DNA of 64,000 bases from Trichobilharzia szidati (Eukaryota; Platyhelminthes; Trematoda; Strigeidida; Schistosomatidae): NCBI GenBank assembly GCA_944472155.2, contig OX235272.1:90154020-90218019 (forward strand), given 5' to 3'. Of this stretch, positions 46,030 through 55,699 are shown one piece after another (position 1 is the stretch's first letter; each line of letters begins with the position of its first letter). The position numbers and the translations under genes are program-made. The notes under the pieces were generated by a model. The model had not been told where the DNA came from, did not search any database, and saw only the letters and a program-made list of their open reading frames with translations.

Positions 46030-47020
46030 CGATAGCGGAAAACTCAGCGAGGCATTTGAAGTGAATACAAGAGTAAGACAAACCCACCTGCCTACTATCA
46101 CGTATGATGTTCCTCATTCTGGTGAACTGTATTATGCGACATACCGTGTGCGGGGATTGAGAAGACAGGAATGCGACGGCTCGATAAGAAGACTCTAGAA
46201 GACCTGGATTTCACGGATGATTTAAGTCTAAGAGGAGATGAAAGCGTGTGGGCAGACTTGGATCCGGGTGAAAACTCTCGCAGAGAACCGAACGCAATGG
46301 AGACGCAAGGCTGAAGCCCTATGTCCCTCTAGGAATTAAAGGAAACAATAATAATTATATCTGATGTCACATAAACTCGAAGATCCACAGGCGAAAACCA
46401 ACAAACTCGCAGAAGAGGCAGGCAGCAAAGACAGGAATTCGAATGAAGATAGAGAAGATAGAGGTCATAAAGATACCCAACAGACCAACAACAGCAATAA
46501 TAACGAATCACTACCATGGGTAGAAATTTAAAAGAAGTTATTGCATTCACTTATCTAAACACTATATAGTTTCATATACAGGTAGTCGCCATGGATGAGG
46601 ATGTCAAAATCAGCCGGGATCAGTAAGGCAAAACATACCTTCATCACACTGGGATCAGTATGGAAATCTTCTGCACTCAACATAAAGAGTAAAATTCGGA
46701 TTTTCAACACCAATGTTAGATTAGTTCTTCTTTATGATTCAGAGACATATCGTGCGCGTCACGAAAAGCATTTCTAACGAGCCACTGTGGACTTTTGTCA
46801 ATAGCCACCTTCACTGGCTCCATAATGAAGATCAGATGACAGGTAGGAAAGAATCAGCTACCAGGAACTCTGACTGCTAACGAACTGATCAAGAATCTTT
46901 TGCCCAACAAATATTCTGAAGAAAATGAAGATGGACTGGACACACACTGAAGAGACCGTTGGGCGACGTCGCCTGCAAGGCATGACCTTGAGTGGAACCC
47001 AAATGGAAAACAACGAGTTT
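46030..47020 (+). pseudogene. RTE copy interrupted by a second RTE end
   Basis: Plus strand: RT piece (ggatttcacggatgatttaa encodes D-F-T-D-D in place of D-F-A-D-D), then a nested copy 46230-46358, then the RT continues (catgtcac-like, E-D-P-Q-A-K-T-N-K-L-A) to the connector (I-R-I-F-N-T-N-V) and C-terminal words. Stops and shifts are frequent. Confidence 0.7.
46230..46358 (+). mobile_element. Nested RTE 3' end inside an RTE copy
   Basis: aagaggagatgaaagcgtgt to ggaaacaataataat equals the end of the 40.4 kb copy. Removing it restores the host RT reading order across the gap. The flanks ttaagtct and ttatatct may be a degraded target duplication. Confidence 0.75.
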
Positions 47021-47024
47021 GGCA

Positions 47025-47215
47025 TTGATCCAGGTCCAGGTTTCGATCCCCTGCAGGCGCACTCCTAGCTGGCACTAAGCCAGGTAAAGTGGGAAGGTTG
47101 AGTGTGGAGCTAACAACCTCACTCCGTAAGAAACACTATTACTACCGAAGTTTCTTGGCTCAAGCCTGAAGCCCCATCTTCCTCTAGGAACTCAAAGGAT
47201 TAAAATAAAATAGAA
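47025..47215 (+). repeat. SINE-R copy
   Basis: Plus strand: B box (ggtttcgatcccctgc), body (gggaaggttgagtgtggagc), and a tail (gcctgaagccccatcttcct, then aaaataaaatag) like the RTE end. The A box is not obvious. Confidence 0.6.
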
Positions 47216-47534
47216 AATAATAAAAACAATGAACTCTTTGTAAAAAAAATCTGTGTCAGAAAGAAGAACAGCTTTTAGAAGAAAATAAACCATTTCAGTA
47301 GAAAATTTAAAAATCTCCAATTATTATTCATTTCTTCTTATAGTAACAACATTTCAAAACAATTTAACTACAGCCAACCTGTAAAAAGTACCTCAGTCAG
47401 ACTAGGCCAACATACCATCTAGGCAGTTCACAGTAATTCTAACACTGTGAACAAAATATTACACAATTTTACTAACAGTTTACAGGTGAAACATCAACAG
47501 CAACAGAATACTCTCAACTTTCAAGTATTGGTTT

Positions 47535-47790
47535 GTAGGGATTTGATTGACTGGTTGCAGGATTTCATCATGAGCTGACATCGGTTAGAGAACCATTGGA
47601 AAACTCAAGGGCGCTGAATGGCTACTTCGGCCTTTGGGACTCATCAACAGCACGCACCCACCGCCAGAGTTTGAATCCGCCCATGAATTCTAACTTTTGC
47701 CAATTCACGACATAGCACGATCACTAGTCAGTGTCAACGCTGGCGAGTATTTGTCCTCAAACCCGACCTGCTGTACCCTAATGGCCAGCT
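47535..47790 (-). repeat. SINE-H copy, left member of head-to-head pair
   Basis: Minus strand tail (gatgtcagctcatgatgaaa), decayed hammerhead (ttgatgagtcccaaaggc) and head, but lacking about 65 bases of the tRNA-like part around the A box. Confidence 0.65.
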
Positions 47791-48300
47791 GTTCAGTACC
47801 CTCAGGTTTTCCAATGGTTCTCTAACCGATGTCAGCTCATGATAAAATCCTGTAACCAGTCAATCAAATCCCTACAAACCAATACTTGAATATCAACGAA
47901 ATGCTCACTAGCGACTGGTAAGTATTTACCTGCGGTTCTAGTGGCAAATCGTGACCAGTAGGGTACAACAGGTCGGTGTGAGTAAAAATACTCCCCATTG
48001 ATGACACTGGCTAGTGGTCGCGCTATATCGCAAATTGGCAGAAGTTGGAATTCATGGGCTGGCCACTGGATAGGATCCCAGTGGCTTCATGGTCTACGAG
48101 CTCACCTTGTAACCAGAAGGTCCTGGGTTCAAACCATGGCAGTGGGTGCGTACCGCAGAATGAAGAGTCCGAGACAAATAAGAAAAAGTAGTTTTCTAGT
48201 ACTCCTTGGTTTCCCAGCATTTCTCCACCTGGTGTCAACTCATGAACATTTCTGTAAGAGATCAATCAAATCTGTGAGTACCAACACTTGAAAACAAAAA
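47791..48300 (+). repeat. SINE-H tail followed by a full SINE-H copy
   Basis: 47791-47895 is a plus-oriented tail (ggttctctaaccgatgtcag to ccaatacttgaatat). A plus copy then starts with the head (gctcactagcgactgg), tRNA-like part (agtggcttcatggtctacga, then tgggttcaaacca), lost hammerhead (gaatgaagagtccgagac) and tail to about 48295. The tail-head-tail order recalls the pseudo-LTR layout of PLEs. Confidence 0.7.
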
Positions 48301-48854
48301 CTTTCTAATGTCATTTTTAAAACAAAATTTGAATGTTTATATATTTTTTGGTTGGATGCAGAATCTTTGAGTGTAGTTCAGCACGGAATCATTTCAAAAG
48401 CCAGGCAGACAAAATGCTTTGAAAATGAATAAAATTCATTATTGCAGTGAATGAAATACAGATAAAATTGTCTGTCTAACAGTGTTTTTACTCTCTCCAC
48501 AAATATAAGACTCATCAAAAAAACAAAACAATTTTCTTTACTAGATATCTTATAGTTAGTTCAGATCACGCATAGATCCATATTTCCAATCATGTGACTG
48601 ATATGCATATGTATCGATCTTTTTACTGAAAAACAGCTCAGTTTTCGACTGTTGAGCAACAAAAAAATATACAGGACACTGTGTTGAAACAACAATTTTC
48701 ATTTTAACAAACTTTATCACTGTTTAAACTTGAAATTGTTTAAATTACAAGTCAGTAAAGAGTTTAAAAGGATGTACAGTTGATGCAATCAAAACAAATT
48801 CATGTAAATTGTAATCTGGAGTTGCACTCTCTTAGTCTGTAACCTGCATACTGA
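48301..48854. other. No gene recognised
   Basis: AT-rich with oligo-A runs; nothing assigned. Confidence 0.3.
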
Positions 48855-49345
48855 CAAATAGATGGCCAGTAGGAAAGAACTAGCGACAAGGAACTCTGAC
48901 CTTCGAAGAACCAATCAAGAAGTTATCTGTTAACAAATATTCTGATTACGTAATGCCGAAAATTTCCATTGTGTATGATCATTATTGTTAAGTGCAAGTA
49001 TGTTAAAATTGTTTGTGTAGATATACTTAATAATGTCTTTGAGCTGTAAGCAGCTGATGAGAAGCCAACGAGATAAATAATAGTACCATTTTATTCTGCA
49101 AAAACTGTTGTTCTTGCTTTATTCAGAATCGAAGATACACTGAGAAGACCGCTGGAGTGACATCATGCACCAAGCATACCATTGAGTGGAAGCTGAATGG
49201 GTTCGGTCCGAAAATGACATGGAAGAGATGTTAGTCTATGGGCACTCGTGTAGCCGGCTAAAAAAGGACTGCAGAGAAGAGGATGAAATAGTGATGTGCT
49301 GTTGAAGCCTTGCGTTCCACTCGGGACCCAAGAGAATAGTAATAA
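48855..49345 (+). pseudogene. RTE 3' end with an internal insertion
   Basis: The RTE connector (gatggccagtaggaaagaac) stops after caaatattctga and resumes at gaatcgaagatacactgaga. The roughly 180 bases between (48950-49128) are foreign. It ends with the gaagccttgcgttccactcg motif and an AAT run. No intact frame. Confidence 0.65.
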
Positions 49346-49614
49346 TAATAACAGATAACATTAGAAAAAATAACTTATTTTTCCTCTGAACTTCTTATCA
49401 TTGCTTTGAGGTATACTTATCTCAAGTGACACTTTATAACTTATCAGCGTAGTGAAACATGAATGTGATTATGTATTTATAGCAGTTAATGCTTCTTTCA
49501 GTTATTGTCACCAATATCCTCAGTGATGAAATTACCACAATAAAATACCGACTGTCGTGTATAAGTGACATGAAGTTAGAGCTTAACAAGTGAAACTATC
49601 AGTAAAGAGAAGTA

Positions 49615-49982
49615 AAAGTGTGGTGAGAGCTAGCTGCAAGCCAAATATTGTAGGCAGCAATTTACGTCAATGTTTACGTCCCGAATCGGGGACATGAGAA
49701 AAAACAGTAACAAAGCTTAACCTTGAGGAACTCAACAACCAATCACAGCAGACTCAACGTGTGCAAATACGATTCGCAGATATATGGCCTTACTTTCAAA
49801 GAAATGGTTACAAGAAATACAGAATATCCTTCAGCAAGAAAACAACCAATCAGAAGACGTTGCTTCTCTGCTAACAATACTAATGTACGCTAATAATAAT
49901 GTACATAAAAATCTATAAATATCTCTTGATTTTCTCAATAAACGATCTGTTGCATTGCCCTTGTCTTCTGTCGTTACAAAAG
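49615..49982 (+). mobile_element. Solo LTR (type 1) with 4-base target duplication
   Basis: A 360-base unit (49619-49978) begins TGTGGTGAGAGC and ends TCTGTCGTTACA. AATAAA (aataaacgatctgttg) sits near its end and tataaat upstream of it. It is bounded by AAAG on both sides (49615-49618, 49979-49982). No internal element sequence remains. Four-base duplications fit Ty3/gypsy-like elements; schistosomes carry such elements, but I do not name this one. Confidence 0.8.
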
Positions 49983-50109
49983 TATCATTCCCCTTAAGAT
50001 TTTCAAATTAATCCACTGGGAAATATTTGAATTCAAAGGATGACAGACTCCATGTTCATTATGTATATTAAGCGATATCACTTGATCACGAATAGATGAA
50101 AAGCTATTA

Positions 50110-50835
50110 TGCTGATTTCTAAACTTCATGATTATGTCATCGAATTTCTTTCTGAGTAACCACGAGAATGGTCTTTCGAACATCCTTATCATAAAATTCT
50201 CATTTTATTGCTGGTATACAGATGGTACATTCATTGTCTGTGAAAGCAATTTGAATAAGAACGCAATAATAACTCATTTCAGTGTAGCACATTCAGGAAT
50301 CAGGTTCACTTGTAAAGCGGAATCCCAAAGTAAGATTGCCTTTCTAGACATCCTACTGACAAGAAGACCAGATGGTAGTATGAAAAGGAATTTGCATAAG
50401 AAAAGTACTTGAACTGGTCAATATACACATTTTCACAGCTTTGTTCCTCTCCACTGTAAAAGAAATTTAGTCAAAACCCTCAGCTATAGAGTCAGAGCTA
50501 TTTGTTCAGAAGATGCGATTGAAGATGAACTTAAAGTTGTATACGACACGTTAACTGAAAACAGCTACCCTGAAAAGTTCATCACAAAACACATGGCCAA
50601 GAAAGTAGAAAAGAATCCTTCTGAGCCTGTTAATAAGAAGCCTCTATGTATGCGACTTCAATTCAAAGGTGATATACCAATTGAAATAATAACGAACACG
50701 TTGAGAAAATCGGTTCAAAGAAGGTTTAATGACGGAGAGCTACAGCTTGTATTTTTCACACAACCGGTTTTGACTCCTCAAGTGAAAGACGGAGTAATTA
50801 GGCTAGCCACTTCTTTTTGTACCCATCAACTATAA
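50110..50835 (+). pseudogene. PLE-B RT fragment with a ruined active site
   Basis: Plus frames cover the RT end and the linker. 50128-50412 contains C-W-Y-T-D-G-T-F-I-V-C where the family has Y-V-D-D, then I-A-F-L-D-I-L-L-T-R-R and L-H-K-K-S-T. 50593-50835 continues the linker (L-C-M-R-L-Q-F-K-G-D-I, F-F-T-Q-P-V-L). Loss of the second Asp (D to G) and internal stops make it inactive. The GIY-YIG part is absent here. Confidence 0.75.
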
Positions 50836-51322
50836 ACGTGGAGCCAGTTAAACTGGCTGTTGCCCGTACCTGGTGATACCTATCAGTGTGGCGAAATAAA
50901 GTGGTAGTGAAAACCATCAACTGTTCAATATTAAATCACCTCGTCTAAATAGACCATAAAGCTTTGAAGAATCTTTTTCTGTCATCTATAGGATATCGAG
51001 TAAATCACCAAAACCATCCAGGTGCTGAATACTCCAAACATCACAGGTCATCGCAGTTCGCTTGAAACAGCAGAAACTCTGTATGCGAAAGAAACATATC
51101 CAGACACTACTGCTACCCTGGTCTGCTGTCGAGCCTATAAATTCATAAATTCTGTATTACTTCCCTTAATGTATCTGATATTTAGCCTAATGTTATATTA
51201 GTGAATATTATCTTTCTCTCTTACTGATGTTTTTGAAATGTAATCACACGTCGATGCTACCCGATTCAATGTAATTTAAAACAGCATTATAGTTGTTAAT
51301 AACAATAATTCTTTAATTGGTT
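50836..51322. other. No gene recognised
   Basis: Contains ggcgaaataaagtggtag at 50890 and otherwise nothing assigned. Confidence 0.3.
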
Positions 51323-51660
51323 GGAGTATTTCATCATAACCTGACATCAGTGAGAGAACCTGGGAGAACTGGACATCTGTTTCGTCCAAGTCTGAGACTC
51401 TTCAGCACTACGCACCCACACGCATGAGTTCGAACCCAGGACCTTTTTTTGGTCACAGAGCGAACTTGTAGACCACTAAGCCACTGGGACCCGATCCAAT
51501 GGTCCATGAATTCTAGCTTCTGCCAACCCCCGTCGTTGCACATTGCTGATGAAGAGTCCCAATCAATGCGGAAGAAACAGACGTCTAGTACTCCATGGTT
51601 TTCCAATGGTTCTCTAAATTATGTCAGCTCATGATGAATTCCCCAACTAATCAAACAAAC
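51323..51660. repeat. SINE-H head-to-head pair
   Basis: A minus copy (51323-51540: tail, hammerhead, B box gggttcgaactc, A box agtggcttagtggtctacaa) is followed by a plus 3' half (51545-51660: gctgatgaagagtcccaatc, tail, ccaactaatcaaacaaac). The second copy lacks the tRNA-like part. Confidence 0.75.
51366..51412 (-). ncRNA. Hammerhead ribozyme with intact catalytic core
   Basis: Minus strand: gtagtg, CUGAAGA (51405-51399), stem II gtct/ggac with a seven-base loop, GAAA, stem III aca..tgt with a two-base loop, cleavage triplet GUC, cagttc. Every consensus core base is present. Stem I has two mismatches of six, so activity would be weakened but is possible. Confidence 0.7.
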
Positions 51661-52469
51661 AAAAAATTATTATGGTCATATAAATGTAGAATCTGATGAC
51701 GAATCTATCGAGGGGAGAATATTCTTTGTTCATTAATCAGTCTTTTAACTGATTCTATCAAATAGTTTGACGGGACGGACTAGCTTTAGATCTCTGCTCA
51801 CCAGGCATCCACATCAACTGGAATGTCATTAAGGACCATTCAGTACCAAACATCTGGTTTTTTCTCTCTTAATTTGATGATCTTCAGCATTCTGTTTGCA
51901 TGCTCTTCAAACAAAAAGCAACCCATTGTAACACTAGGAAGTCTTGAACTCTATCTGGCCTTTGTCGTAAATCCACATCATTGAAAGGTCTCAAGTAAGT
52001 AATATACAGCCACATAATATCTTCTGGCTTGTTCCTTGGTTCCCTCAGAGCAATGGTGGTGAAAGCAATTTACGTGAACATATACATAAGAGATAATACT
52101 TCTCAAGTTCAGCATGGTAGTATAAGGAAATTGGAATTTCAGTTAATGTATTCAACTCACTCTAAGCCAATAACCATTTATCATCTTTAGGTCAGTATCT
52201 TGGCAATTTATCCTTATTTGTTGTTCCGTAATAAATTTTATGCATAATTAATTAATTTATCCTTTCTTTAGCCAGCAGAAAGTATTGATTAAAATAGCTC
52301 ATCAGTTCTTATCTTAAATCATAAAAATGTAAACTGGTTATTCATTTATTTATTTATTTTTGTCTGAATGGATATCAGTTACTGCGAATTATCATTACTG
52401 ACCAGTAACACAACATTTCTCAATATAAAATTCATCGATTTGTGCAGCTGAACAACTATTTCGTTTATC
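51661..52469. other. Unassigned
   Basis: The minus strand around 52080-51820 has a few coding-like words, but frames are short and broken. No repeat assigned. Confidence 0.3.
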
Positions 52470-52708
52470 TTTGTAGGGATTTAGAAAACAGAAAGATTAA
52501 GCGAAGAAATATTTACTTTTCAATTAGATCCTCATCTCACTTTGGCTCTACTCTAATATATATCCATAGCATTTTTATTACAATACACAACAGTTTACCA
52601 ATCAAGTGGCACTGATATGTTTGTTAACAATAATTAGTCAGTGTCAAAATGTCAATGGGTTGATAATTAACGAAGAAAATCAATACACACATTAAAAGGT
52701 AGAAATGG

Positions 52709-53137
52709 TTAGAATAAATTAATTTTACAAGGATAACACGTAATTAAAGATGAAGTGGTCAAAATAAATAAAAATAAAATAATTTGGACAATTATAATTT
52801 TTATAGTTTTTAAAGGTTTAGGGGGAGGGGGCGACGTAGTCCTGTTTATGCATTCTTGTAACGATGGCCACGGTAAGGAAAGTGGCTGTACAAATTTCTT
52901 CTGAACACATAGGCTTGGCTTCTTCAGGTGGATTCCGATTGCTTCAGCTGTCTGTAGAAGACGAACTCGTAGAGCAAAATTAAGATTAGTCGGAATGCGA
53001 TAAATAATTTTGAATGCAGTATTAACATCAACCTTATGCTCAGTATCAACAAGGTGTGCTAAAATAGAACTATGAATAGATCTTGTTTCTCCCTTGCTTA
53101 ACCATGCATCATCACTCACTGAGAAATGCAGGCACAT
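52709..53137 (-). pseudogene. PLE-B GIY-YIG C-terminus
   Basis: 142-residue frame; homologous part S-I-L-A-H-L-V-D-T, H-K-V-D-V-N-T-A-F-K-I, E-A-I-G-I-H, L-C-V-Q-K-K-F-V-Q-P and L-S-L-P-W. This is the end of the PLE nuclease domain; the catalytic Y-I-G part lies upstream and is missing. After L-P-W-P the frame runs on through a proline stretch into the arm sequence. Confidence 0.7.
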
Positions 53138-53195
53138 CTAACTGACGAGTCCCAAATAGGACGAAATGAACATCCTGGATTCCACTGCTAGTCAC
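53131..53195 (+). ncRNA. Hammerhead ribozyme, Sm-alpha-like
   Basis: CUGACGA (53142-53148), stem II gtcc/ggac with loop caaata, GAAA (53163-53166), stem III atg-aa-cat, cleavage triplet AUC (53172-53174), then ctggattccactg. The core fits CUGANGA...GAAA exactly. Stem III is AUG/CAU where the remembered schistosome consensus has ACG/CGU, a pairing-preserving change. Stem I near the core is weak (taa against ctg). Confidence 0.75.
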
Positions 53196-53597
53196 CATCC
53201 ACCAATTAAATACATGCTGGATGATGTTCGGAAATAAAACTATAAAAATTATAATTGTCCAAATTATTTTATTTTTATTTATTTTGACCACTTCATCTTT
53301 AATGACGTGTTATCCTTGTAAAATTAATTTATTCTAACCATTTCTACCTTTTAATGTGTGTATTGATTTTCTTCCTTTATTATCAGCCCATTGACATTTT
53401 GACACTGACTAATTACTGTTAACAAACATATCAGTGCCACTTGATTGGTAAACTGTTGTGTATTGTAATAAAAATGCTATGGATATATATTAGAGTAGAG
53501 CCAAAGTGAGATGAGGATCTAATTGAAAAGTAAATATTTCTTCGTTCACTCTTTCTGTTTTCTAAATGTCTAAATGGGGATATTTTTGTAGGGATTT

Positions 53598-53995
53598 GAT
53601 TAGTTTCAAGTTCAGTCACGCATAGATATCAGTTAGAAGACCATTGAAAACCAACAGGGAGTACTGGACAGCTGTTTGGTCCTCCCTGCTCGGGACTCTT
53701 AAAAAGTACGCACCCACCTTGATCACAACGCAGGACGTCCCGGTTACATGGCAGCGCTTAGACTGTTCAGACTAGGGAAGTGATCCAATGGCCAACCAAT
53801 TCCAACTTTTACTAATTCGTGATTTTATCTGGACCACCGGTCAATGTCTTCAGTGAGCTTGCCTTATTTGTGACCAGAAGGTCACGCGTACTCCTGAAGA
53901 GTCCCAAGATAAGACGAAACAGCTATCCAGTACTCTCTGTCATTTTTCAAAGGTTCTCTAACTGGCATCAATCGATGATCAAATCTGAAACTGTT
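53598..53995. repeat. SINE-H head-to-head pair
   Basis: A minus copy (tail and decayed hammerhead at 53598-53720, then decayed tRNA part) is joined to a plus 3' half from about 53855 (gtgaccagaaggtcacgcg, hammerhead, ggttctctaactggcatcaa). Same design as 51.3 and 47.5 kb. Confidence 0.7.
53888..53933 (+). ncRNA. Hammerhead ribozyme with intact core
   Basis: gtactc, CUGAAGA (53894-53900), stem II gtc..gac, GAAA (53916-53919), stem III with one mismatch, cleavage triplet AUC, cagtac. Stem I pairs at five of six positions. All core bases are present, but stem II is short. Confidence 0.65.
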
Positions 53996-54089
53996 TTGTT
54001 TATTGTTCAATAAAGGTGGATACATGTCCTTCAGTATCAGTATGCGCCGAAGGTTAAATATTTGTTTTACGTATAAAGTGATGATACAG

Positions 54090-54370
54090 TGTAACAGTAG
54101 AAAACGGAAGACTTGATTAGGGGTGTTTATTTGCAATTTAGTATCTCTATATAGCTAAAATGTGTACACCTTATCTTCAACGCACCATTGGTACAGATCT
54201 TTCGTGTTGTCCTACTTCTGGTCTTCATATTGTGTTTCTTTCACGTTTCCCATATATCTCTGCAACGCTGTATCACTAGCTTTCTCTAACATCAAATCTA
54301 TCTCCCCGCTGACGACCATCTCTTTATATATGTACTGCCTGTAAATCTTATCGGTAGCACACTCCACAGC
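54090..54370 (-). repeat. Probable solo LTR (type 2)
   Basis: Inverted relative of 39995-40306. It starts tgtaacagtagaaaacgg on the plus strand (the 3' end of the LTR on the minus strand) and reaches ggtagcacactccaca near 54368. Flanks acag and gcag could be a four-base duplication with one change. Confidence 0.5.
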
Positions 54371-55167
54371 AGGAGTAGGTGTGTCGGCTAAACAACTTGT
54401 ATGCATAGCGCTTGCCTTCAGCAATGGAAATTACTTATCCACCTAGGAGACATAATGAGAGAGTGTGTAGTACTCCACATAATAATAATTTTCAGTATAA
54501 TCCTTCAGAATATTGGTCGTCTGTAGAAAATAGCTTTCTCCAACTTCAGGATTCCATCATTCTTAAGACTTGGAGGCGTACCAGAGCACAAGCCACTTTT
54601 ATTTACAGTGTAATGTAATTATCATTATTATCATTTTTTTGAGTGTATTCTGACTCCTGAATTGGAGTTACTTACACTTTACGCTTTCATTGTGTGACTT
54701 TACGACAATCAACTATATGATCAATTGTGATATTATATGGGTATCAGATGAATTTCAATCTTATTTTCAACGACCTGATCGGATATCGCAGTTGATAGTA
54801 TAGGACATGTCTGTAAGTCATCTAAAAGACAAGGATTATGACTGAAATAGTCATCCGAATATTATCATTCTAATGTATCTGAATAGCCTGGAAACAGGGT
54901 CAAGTGATGTCGTTTTATTTCATTGGATCTTGTCAGCTGCCTACAACCATGAACAACTAAATATCTATGTACAAAATATCTAAATACTGTGTAAATGATT
55001 ATAAAGGTGATGGGCATTAATGTCACTTGATCAAGTAGCATAATGGAAAGGAATACAGAGTTTTGTTAATTAAGCTTGTTAGTATGGACAAAAGTAATTG
55101 GGAAATATTATGCAATTATGAACGAACCTTACAAACTGAATTGAGGCGTAAAACCAAAAATACACTT
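54371..55167. other. No gene recognised
   Basis: Short frames only. 54880-54900 (gaatagcctggaaacagg) resembles part of the 44.7 kb inverted repeat. Confidence 0.3.
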
Positions 55168-55560
55168 ATGTGTTATTATTATTATTGTTCCCTTGGGTTC
55201 CCAGTGGAACATAGGGCTTCAACTGCACGCCTCCACTTGCTTCTGTCTTCTGCTGTACTTTTCACTTGCATCCATGTTACTCTATACTGTTTCAAATCTT
55301 CTTCACACGATCTCCTCCATGTCACCCTTGGACGTCCCACTCGCCGCTTCCCTTTCGGGTTCCACTCGAGCGATGGTCTGACGCGCGATGTCACCCAGCG
55401 GCCTTCTCAGCGAGTGTCCAATCCATCTCCACTTTCTCCTGCATATTTGTTGGGCGATTGGTTCTTGTTTTGTTTGTTCCCATGGTTTCTTGTTGGTGAT
55501 TCTTTCCGGCCATCTGATCTTGAGCATAGAAGGAAGACAGATAATTCAGGTGAACAGAGA
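55168..55560 (-). pseudogene. 5'-truncated RTE copy
   Basis: Minus strand ends in gttgaagccctatgttccac and an AAT run (ttattattattattg on the plus strand). The connector is well kept in two frames: R-R-K-W-R-W-I-G-H-S-L-R-R (about 55450) and R-P-S-L-E-W-N-P-K-G-K-R-R-V-G-R-P (about 55380-55325), separated by one frameshift. It is one of the better preserved RTE ends. Confidence 0.75.
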
Positions 55561-55699
55561 TCTCAAAGGGTTTAGTCAACAGTATAGACAAAGCCAAATT
55601 AGGACATAAATTACATTGACAAGGCAAAATAACATCGGAATGACAAAATTAACGAAAAGAATAACGGTTGAATAGCCCCTAAAGGACTAATATTAGTAA

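Larger units (their letters stand above)
52470..53597. mobile_element. PLE-B inverted pair with 330-base arms
   Basis: Left arm about 52482-52812, right arm about 53234-53572, inverted and roughly 95% or more identical. Between them lie a minus PLE-B coding end (53137-52709) and a plus hammerhead (53131-53195). The arms are the PLE 3' tail: the minus copy runs to the left, the truncated plus copy to the right. tttgtagggattt occurs at both outer edges (52470-52482, 53585-53597), a possible 13-base target duplication, though the right one also fits the tail of the adjoining SINE. Confidence 0.8.

Noticed and set aside
51830..52090. Possible minus-strand exon with words such as E-E-H-A-N-R-M-L-K
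   Set aside because: Stops occur in all frames around it and splice sites are not convincing.
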